From positions 1 to 26,273 of the forward strand of contig SCUH01000113.1 of NCBI GenBank assembly GCA_004298295.1: a stretch of 26,273 nt of DNA. The letters run 5' to 3'. Made by a program: the position numbers and the translations under genes. The notes below the pieces were generated by a model. It saw only the letters and a list, made by a program, of their open reading frames with translations. It was not told the origin of the DNA and did no database searches. The stretch is from Betaproteobacteria bacterium (GTDB lineage: Bacteria; Pseudomonadota; Gammaproteobacteria; Burkholderiales; SG8-39). Shown piece after piece: positions 20,924 to 26,273 of this stretch. Numbering within the stretch: the first letter of the stretch is position 1; every line of letters begins with the position of its first letter.

Positions 20924-22809
20924 GCCCTCAGCTCCTTGAGGTCGGCGTTCTCGCTGGCGCGGACCAGGTGGCCGTCGCCGAGGTCGAGCATGCCCGGACA
21001 CCGCGATCCGTCGAGACGGAAAGGTTCGGGCCAGGCGGCCGGATTGGATGCCTTGCCCTCCATGAGCGCGGTGAAGTCGAGCTTGCGGTCGAGATCGGGG
21101 TCGGGCACGGCGGCAAACAGCGCGCGTGTATAGGGGTGTATCGGACGCCGGAACAGCTCTTCGTGCCGCGCCTGCTCGACCACCCGCCCCGCGCACATGA
21201 CCGCCACCCGGCCGGCCAGATAATTGACGACCGCGAGGTTGTGCGAAATCAGGATGTAGGTCAGGTGCAGGGCGCTCTGCAGGTCGAGCAGGAGGTTCAA
21301 GACCTGCGCCTGCACGGAGACATCGAGCGCCGAGACCGGTTCGTCGCACAGCAGCAGCTCGGGCCCCAGCGCCAGCGCGCGCGCGATGCCGATGCGCTGG
21401 CGCTGACCGCCCGAAAAACTGTGCGGATAGCGCCGCAGGAAGCGGATGTCGAGTCCCACCAGCGCCATCAGCTCCTTGACGCGCGCAAAACGCTCGTCGG
21501 CGTCGCCGATGCGGTGGATCACCAGCGGTTCGCTGACGATGTCGTAGGCGGTCATGCGCGGATTGAGCGAGCTGAACGGATCCTGGAACACGAACTGCAC
21601 CTTGCGCCGGTAGGCAAACAGCTCGGCCCCCTGCAGCGCCAGCACGTCGCGCGGCGTGCCGCGGTCGTTGAACACGATCGCGCCGCTGTCCGGCGTGATC
21701 GCGCGCATGATCATCTTGGCGGTCGTCGTCTTGCCGCAGCCCGATTCGCCGACCACCCCGAGGCACTCGCCGGCGTTGACCTCCAGGCTGACGTCGTCCA
21801 CCGCCAGGATCTGGCTGGCCGGCTTGCTCCCGAACCAGCCGGCGTGACGCGTGACGAATCGCTTGCTCAAGTTACGCACCGTGAGCAGCGGCCCCTCGGC
21901 CTGGCCCTCGGCCTGCGGCCGCCCGCGCCCGGATGCCAGGTGGTCGGTCACGGCGCGCGCCTCGCGGATCGGCGTCAGCCGCTCGCCCGGCGCCATGTTG
22001 AAGCGCGGTACCGCCCGCATCAGCGCCTTCAGGTAGGGGTGGCGCGGGTCGCGGAAGATGTCCTCGATCGGCCCGGCCTCCATCACCTTGCCGTGATACA
22101 TCACCACGACCTCGTCCGCCATGTTGGCGACGATGCCCAGATCGTGCGTGATCATCAGAACCGCCATGCGCAACTCGCCCTGCAGCTGCTGCACCAGTTG
22201 CAGGATCTGCGCCTGGATCGTGACATCCAGCGCGGTGGTCGGCTCGTCGGCGACGAGCAGCGCCGGCCGGCACACCAGGGCCGCGGCAATCATCGCCCGC
22301 TGCCTCAGCCCGCCCGAGAGTTCGAATGGATAGGTGTGCTCGGCCTTGACGGGATCCGGGAACCCCACCAGGCGCAGCATCTCCAACACGGCCTCGCGGC
22401 GCTGCGCCGCGCCGAGGTCGCGGTGCAGCGCGAGCGCTTCGCCGATCTGGTTGCCGATGGTGTGCAGCGGCGACAGCGCGGTCATCGGTTCCTGGAAGAT
22501 GATCGAGATGCGCCCGCCCCGGATGGAGCGCATCGGCAGGCCATCCGGATCGAGTTTCGCAATATCGACGACGCTGCCGCTGCGATCGGGGTCCTGAAAC
22601 AGGATTTCGCCGCTCTCGACGCGCGCCACGCGCGGCAGGATTCCCATCACCGCCTGCGCCAGGATCGATTTCCCGGATCCCGATTCGCCCACCAGCGCGA
22701 CCGTCCGGCCCGCGGGCACGCGAAACGAAACCCCGTTCACCGCGCGCACCGTGCCGGCGTCGACGTCGAGATAGACCTTGAGGTCGCGAATCGCGAGTAC
22801 GTCAGCCAT
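20920..22809 (-). CDS. Fused double ATPase of peptide ABC importer (DppD-DppF / YejF type)
   Basis: Two ATP-binding domains in one 629-residue chain, powering the two permeases. Domain 1: Walker A GESGSGKS (41-48), signature LSGGLRQR (164-171), Walker B LLVADEP (184-190), H-loop THD. Domain 2: Walker A GESGCGKT (354-361), signature FSGGQRQR (465-472), Walker B LLLCDEP (485-491), H-loop SHN. Both end in the HPY motif typical of oligopeptide ATPases (HPYLKAL, HPYTRAL). All catalytic residues are intact, in contrast to the exporter-like protein at 13122-15836. I chose ATG 22809 because the domain starts there (MADVLAIRDLKVYL); it overlaps the preceding gene by 8 bases, and earlier in-frame codons only shadow that gene. 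Confidence 0.95.
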   Translation of the reverse strand: MADVLAIRDLKVYLDVDAGTVRAVNGVSFRVPAGRTVALVGESGSGKSILAQAVMGILPRVARVESGEILFQDPDRSGSVVDIAKLDPDGLPMRSIRGGRISIIFQEPMTALSPLHTIGNQIGEALALHRDLGAAQRREAVLEMLRLVGFPDPVKAEHTYPFELSGGLRQRAMIAAALVCRPALLVADEPTTALDVTIQAQILQLVQQLQGELRMAVLMITHDLGIVANMADEVVVMYHGKVMEAGPIEDIFRDPRHPYLKALMRAVPRFNMAPGERLTPIREARAVTDHLASGRGRPQAEGQAEGPLLTVRNLSKRFVTRHAGWFGSKPASQILAVDDVSLEVNAGECLGVVGESGCGKTTTAKMIMRAITPDSGAIVFNDRGTPRDVLALQGAELFAYRRKVQFVFQDPFSSLNPRMTAYDIVSEPLVIHRIGDADERFARVKELMALVGLDIRFLRRYPHSFSGGQRQRIGIARALALGPELLLCDEPVSALDVSVQAQVLNLLLDLQSALHLTYILISHNLAVVNYLAGRVAVMCAGRVVEQARHEELFRRPIHPYTRALFAAVPDPDLDRKLDFTALMEGKASNPAAWPEPFRLDGSRCPGMLDLGDGHLVRASENADLKELRA

Positions 22810-23287
22810 GGCGCAGAATGCCGAGCCCATCGAGGTTGATTCGCGTGCGCTCGTCGAGCCGCACGCCACGCCGCAGGGCTTCGCGCCCCGCCGCGGCGGC
22901 CAATGCGGCGAAATCGTCGAGGCTCGAATCGACCCGGATCGAGCGCCGCGCACTGCGCACTTCAAGCTGCATCCATCCCCCAGAACGATCGCTTCTCGTC
23001 GAATAATGATTGAGCCGCAGCGAGCGCATCGCATCCCACGGAATGACCGCCCCCAGCGGTCCCATGGCCCGGATGCTCCGCTCGTCCAGCTCGATTCGAG
23101 TCAGGGAGCGAACGACTGCCCGGCCGAAGTATACGAGGAACAGGCCGGCGGCCGCAGCGAGCGCCCAGACGACCGGCCCGGCCGGCCGCGTCGCGAGCAA
23201 CAGGCCCAAGGCGAACGCGAGTCCCGCCAGTCCTTGCGCGCCCTCGAGCGCGACAACACTCCGCCCATAGCGGTGCCGGCGAGTCAT
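22802..23287 (-). CDS. Small membrane protein with PH-like soluble part
   Basis: Unrecognised protein of 161 residues. A basic start (MTRRHRYGRS) is followed by two transmembrane helices (about 12-33 and 38-58), then a soluble domain of alternating strands (TRIELDERSIRAMG, VIPWDAMRSLRLNHY, WMQLEVRSARRSIRVDSSL) and a helix. This layout resembles bacterial PH-domain (YdbS/YvbH-like) membrane proteins, but the match is only by architecture. It is locked in the operon: its ATG overlaps the deacetylase stop (ATGA, 23284-23287), and its 3' end overlaps the ATPase by 8 bases. No function can be assigned. Confidence 0.7.
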   Translation of the reverse strand: MTRRHRYGRSVVALEGAQGLAGLAFALGLLLATRPAGPVVWALAAAAGLFLVYFGRAVVRSLTRIELDERSIRAMGPLGAVIPWDAMRSLRLNHYSTRSDRSGGWMQLEVRSARRSIRVDSSLDDFAALAAAAGREALRRGVRLDERTRINLDGLGILRHG

Positions 23288-24054
23288 GCAGCCGCCCGGC
23301 CGGCGAAAAATTCACGCGCATCGATCCACCGGACCGCAGGCAGGCTGCGCGTGACGTCAAACAACTCGGCAAGAAAGTGCCATGCGGCCTCATCGTGACA
23401 AGCATGGTGCGTCAGCCAGCCCGTGGCCTCGCTGGAATCGGCGAGACCGCCGCGGCGCGCCGAAAGATGCCGCACCGCTTGCGTGAGCGCCGCTTCCTCG
23501 CCCACGAAGCCGCGCCCGGCGTTCCAGGCAATGATGTCCACATGGGTATTGAGCTGCCGGATGCCTTGCGCAGCGCTGATCGCGTCCCGCGCACCATATC
23601 GGCTCAGACCGCTGAAACCCGCGCGCGGCAGCTGCGCAATCAGCTGCGGCGATAGGCGATTCCAGGGCGGCACCAGGACATCGAGCGACCGTCCTGCGCT
23701 CAACGCCTGCAGCTGCGCGCGTCCTTGGGAGAGCCGTGCCAGCGCCGCTTGCAGCGGTTCCCGATCGGAAAACTCGGTCTTGCGCTCGTCCGTCGCGGCA
23801 CGGTTGCGGTGATCGACCCCATGCTGCAACAGGCTTACGGCGCTACTCAGCCCGGTGCACAGCACCGCCGTCGCCGCTTCCGGCACGACGGCCAACGCAA
23901 CGGGAACCGCCGCGGACTTTGCCAGTGCCAGCAGGCGCGTCAGCGCCGGGACCGGTTGCGTCGCATCGTCGTCGCGCCACCAGAACTCGACCTCGCGCCC
24001 CAAGGCGTGCCAGCGCGCGCATTCGTCGGCAAGCGCCTGCCACGCAGAGTTCAC
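23284..24054 (-). CDS. Polysaccharide deacetylase-like protein
   Basis: NodB-fold protein of 256 residues, probably acting on a glycan. WWRDDDA (25-31) carries the Asp that begins the metal site, and QHGVDHRN (77-84) the His pair in the place of the family's H-x-x-D/H motif. VPPWNRL (near 130) matches the third conserved strand (usually RPPxG or PPWN in this branch), and WLTHHACHDE near the C terminus gives the last His. No signal peptide is seen, so it works in the cytoplasm or is a non-classical member. I chose GTG 24054 because it overlaps the glycosyltransferase stop (GTGA), the pattern of the whole operon; ATG 24075 is the alternative. Confidence 0.8.
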   Translation of the reverse strand: MNSAWQALADECARWHALGREVEFWWRDDDATQPVPALTRLLALAKSAAVPVALAVVPEAATAVLCTGLSSAVSLLQHGVDHRNRAATDERKTEFSDREPLQAALARLSQGRAQLQALSAGRSLDVLVPPWNRLSPQLIAQLPRAGFSGLSRYGARDAISAAQGIRQLNTHVDIIAWNAGRGFVGEEAALTQAVRHLSARRGGLADSSEATGWLTHHACHDEAAWHFLAELFDVTRSLPAVRWIDAREFFAGRAAA

Positions 24055-25226
24055 GCCGCCACCCGCTCCGCCCATCCGGCGATCAGCTCGGCGCTCCTGC
24101 GCGCGCCTTCGAGATCGACGCCGCCGCGGGGCGGACGCTCTCGGCTGGCGGCCCGGTCCACGGCCGCCGCGAGCGTGTCCGGCGTGAGACTGGCTTCGTC
24201 GACCGATTCAACGCGGCCGCTTTCAACGAGCGTCCGGGTGCGAAGGCTCTGCTCCGTCTCCGCACCGCCAGCAAAGGGCACGACGACCGCGCGCGCGCCC
24301 GCGTCGAGGATCTCCATGAGCGTGTTGTAGCCAGCCTGGCTGATGGAGAGCGAGGAATTCTTCAACAGCCTGCGGAAGTCGTCGCGCGATCGCTCCACGA
24401 TGACGTGACCCTCGCCGAGGTCGGCGGCAAGCGCCTGCAGCTGCGACCAGGTCGCGGGCGCAACGTTCACTCCGGCCAGGACGCGCCATGTCCTTGCAGC
24501 CAGCAGGGTTCGGGGCCTGCAGCGGATCGCCGTCTCGAGCAGGGTCGCCCCGACCGCACCGCCGCCAGCCGACACCACGACTTCTCCCAGGCCGGCGTTT
24601 GCCACGGCCTGCGTCTGCTCATCGCGATCAACCACATAGCCGGTGTAGTGCAGCCGCTCGCCCAGTGCGGCGGCGTGCCGGAAGGTCCTGTCGAATCGCA
24701 ACCAGCGCGGATCTCCGTGCACCAGGACGTGATCGAAATAGCGCTCGAAAGTCGCCAGCATTTCGTCCTGGCGCGACGGGTCGCGCTGGCCGCCCCCCAG
24801 CACGTCGCGCACCGACGAGACGATGACGGGCCGGCGCGAAGCGGCGAGCGCCTGCTCGAGCCAGGGCAGGATCTCGAAGCGCATCTGCCGCCGGCCAAAG
24901 GGAAACAGTTCCAGCAGTATCAAGTGCGGATCCGCCGCCCGCCACGCCGCCAGCAAAGCTTTGCTGCGGTGCGCGCGCCAGGCATCGTCAACCGGATGGC
25001 CCTGCGCGTCGACCAGCACTTTGAAGCGTTCGTCGAGCGCGCCCACGGGCGGAAGCTGGATCCAGCGGGCGCCCGCAAGCGAAAGCCCAGGCACGTCGAA
25101 ACCGCCGCTTGCGATGGTGACGTCGAGTCCGGCTGCCACCATTGCTCGCGCCAGCGTCACCGCCCGCCGCAGGTGGCCTATGCCGAGCAGGTGCTGGGCG
25201 TAGATGAAGATCCGCTTGCGGCTCAA
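24051..25226 (-). CDS. Glycosyltransferase, GT-B fold (MurG/GT28-like C-terminal domain)
   Basis: Predicted sugar transferase of 391 residues, cytoplasmic or membrane-attached. The N-terminal GIGHLRRAVTLARAM segment is the acceptor-side loop of GT28-like enzymes. VVVSAGGGAVGATLLETAI opens the second domain, and SQAGYNTLMEILDAGARAVV followed by VPFAG is the nucleotide-sugar site (G-x-x-T-x-x-E pattern). The likeliest start is TTG 25226, which overlaps the upstream stop by 4 bases (TTGA) and is followed directly by SRKRIFIYAQHLLG; no better ATG or GTG is close. The sugar donor is unknown. Confidence 0.85.
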   Translation of the reverse strand: MSRKRIFIYAQHLLGIGHLRRAVTLARAMVAAGLDVTIASGGFDVPGLSLAGARWIQLPPVGALDERFKVLVDAQGHPVDDAWRAHRSKALLAAWRAADPHLILLELFPFGRRQMRFEILPWLEQALAASRRPVIVSSVRDVLGGGQRDPSRQDEMLATFERYFDHVLVHGDPRWLRFDRTFRHAAALGERLHYTGYVVDRDEQTQAVANAGLGEVVVSAGGGAVGATLLETAIRCRPRTLLAARTWRVLAGVNVAPATWSQLQALAADLGEGHVIVERSRDDFRRLLKNSSLSISQAGYNTLMEILDAGARAVVVPFAGGAETEQSLRTRTLVESGRVESVDEASLTPDTLAAAVDRAASRERPPRGGVDLEGARRSAELIAGWAERVAA

Positions 25227-26273
25227 TGGGCGCTCGCGTGTGCGACCACTCCGGCCAGCGCCCGATCCAGCCGACGCGCGGCGGTCTCGAGGCTGCGCTC
25301 GCTTTGGACCCATGCAAACGCGCGCTGACCCATAGCGTCACGCCGCGCGGGATCGAGCAGCAGGCACCGCGCGAGCGCAGCCAGGGCCGACGGATCTCCC
25401 GCCGGGGCGAGAAGCCCGGATTCGCCGTCGCAGACCACATCCGGCACGCCGCGCAGCGCACAGGAAACGACCGGCACGCCAGCCGCCTGTGCCTCGAGCA
25501 TGGCCATCCCGTAGGCCTCGTTTACGGCAGGCCAGATGCAAAGGTCCCCCGCCGCGTATACCGCTGCCAGATCGGCGCCCGCCAGCTCCCCCAGAAGGCG
25601 CAGGCGCCCCGGCGCTGCCGCCTCCAGCGCCGCAGCCACTTCGGCACGCGCCGGACCGTCGCCTGCAACCAGGAGCTGCCACGGCAGATCTGCCAGCAGT
25701 CCCAGCGCCGCCGCCAGTTGCCGATACGAGGCCAGTTTGTCTCCCGCACGCATCATCGCTGCAACCACGATCCACGGCAGTGTCGCGTCGAGTCCGTGCC
25801 TCGTCGCCAGCTGCTGGCGGAGCGTATCGCGCGCGCGCCAGGCGGCGGCAAACGGCAATCCATCCAGAAACGGCGGCAAGTGAAGGATTCGATCCGGCTG
25901 CGCCACGAGCGGCCGCAGGCACTCGAGGTCATGCCGCGTCGGCGCAAGCAGCAGATCGGCACGCGTGATGGCCTCGCGAGCGGCTTCGTGGCCGATCGAC
26001 CAGGCGCCGCCTGCGCGCTTCGGCGCAAACGAAGCCTCTGCGATCACGTAGGGAATTCCGAGCGCGGCGCAAACGCCGGGGCCGAGCCAGTCCGGAGCCT
26101 TGTAGTAGACGTGGTAGGTCAGCCACAGCTCCGGACGCTCGCTGTCCGGAGCGTGCTGCCAGCGCGCAACGAGTTGCCGCATGAGTTCGATGCCCTGCCC
26201 GCGCAGCGCCGCTTGCCGTTGCGCATCGCCCAGCAGGTCGAGGCTGCGAAAATCCGATGCCAGTTCAACCGCG
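25223..26273 (-). CDS. Glycosyltransferase family 4-like, 5' end beyond right edge
   Basis: GT-B glycosyltransferase, probably transferring a sugar from a nucleotide donor to a growing glycan. About 349 residues are inside the window; the frame is open to the edge (ELASDFRSLDLLGDAQRQ lies before the first in-window Met at 26182), so the start is outside. The retaining-enzyme signature E-x7-E is present as NEAYGMAMLEA, with LLVAGDGPARAEV before it and GVPVVSCALRGVPDVV after. A typical full member has about 380 residues, so little is missing. It is the first visible gene of the eight-gene run; its stop overlaps the next start (TTGA). Confidence 0.9.
   Translation of the reverse strand, partial: AVELASDFRSLDLLGDAQRQAALRGQGIELMRQLVARWQHAPDSERPELWLTYHVYYKAPDWLGPGVCAALGIPYVIAEASFAPKRAGGAWSIGHEAAREAITRADLLLAPTRHDLECLRPLVAQPDRILHLPPFLDGLPFAAAWRARDTLRQQLATRHGLDATLPWIVVAAMMRAGDKLASYRQLAAALGLLADLPWQLLVAGDGPARAEVAAALEAAAPGRLRLLGELAGADLAAVYAAGDLCIWPAVNEAYGMAMLEAQAAGVPVVSCALRGVPDVVCDGESGLLAPAGDPSALAALARCLLLDPARRDAMGQRAFAWVQSERSLETAARRLDRALAGVVAHASAH

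Noticed and set aside
20924..21766. N-terminal extension of the solute-binding protein frame
   Set aside because: It overlaps the fused ATPase out of frame. The signal peptide begins at the GTG at 20923.
19019..22839. Long plus-strand frames (704 and 645 codons) opposite the ABC importer genes
   Set aside because: They mirror the binding protein and ATPase codons and are low-complexity Arg/His/Ala/Val-rich, with no recognisable domain.
1..26273. CRISPR array, tRNA/rRNA genes, insertion sequences, phage genes
   Set aside because: I looked for regular short repeats, tRNA-like cloverleaf sequences, terminal inverted repeats and transposase or phage motifs and found none. This is by eye only.

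Overview
This GC-rich window is typical of a betaproteobacterium, probably Burkholderiales-like. The argument is gene order: rplM-rpsI, then argC, a DUF6776-type protein, a bactofilin and erpA, facing tyrS, an M23 peptidase and anmK. From memory this is a conserved betaproteobacterial neighbourhood. A TRAP transporter with two binding proteins fits the same group. I see no tRNA, rRNA, CRISPR array, insertion sequence or phage gene.

Layout. 1-3821: a TRAP transporter on the minus strand (DctM cut by the left edge, DctQ, and two paralogous binding proteins). Each binding protein has its own promoter, a terminator separates the two, and an attenuator-like hairpin lies between the first binding protein and DctQ. 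3831-5806: tyrS with a metallo-beta-lactamase-fold lactonase coupled to it by a 4-base overlap. 5812-8273: plus-strand M23 murein peptidase and anmK (wall cutting and recycling). 8286-10918: minus-strand argC, DUF6776 protein, bactofilin and erpA. 10986-11914: the rplM-rpsI operon with promoter and terminator. 11929-12035: a candidate small RNA gene with a CUCCUCCUUU (anti-Shine-Dalgarno) loop, its own promoter and a U8 terminator. 12206-12625: an OsmC-like protein.

12649-15836 holds the most unusual pair. One gene encodes a 904-residue ABC exporter-like protein whose Walker A lysine, Q-loop glutamine, signature, catalytic glutamate and H-loop histidine are all replaced. Its ATP-binding domain is swollen by what look like three copies of the Q-loop/helical region. 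Directly behind it comes a 150-residue stand-alone cyclic-nucleotide-binding domain. I propose these two as an undescribed ligand-controlled membrane module. A SAM methyltransferase (15994-16827) diverges from them.

16829-26273 is one long minus-strand run of eight tightly packed genes: two glycosyltransferases, a polysaccharide deacetylase-like protein, a small membrane protein, then a complete peptide-type ABC importer (fused double ATPase, binding protein, two permeases). Nearly every junction is a 4-base stop/start overlap, so glycan assembly and solute uptake appear to be expressed together.
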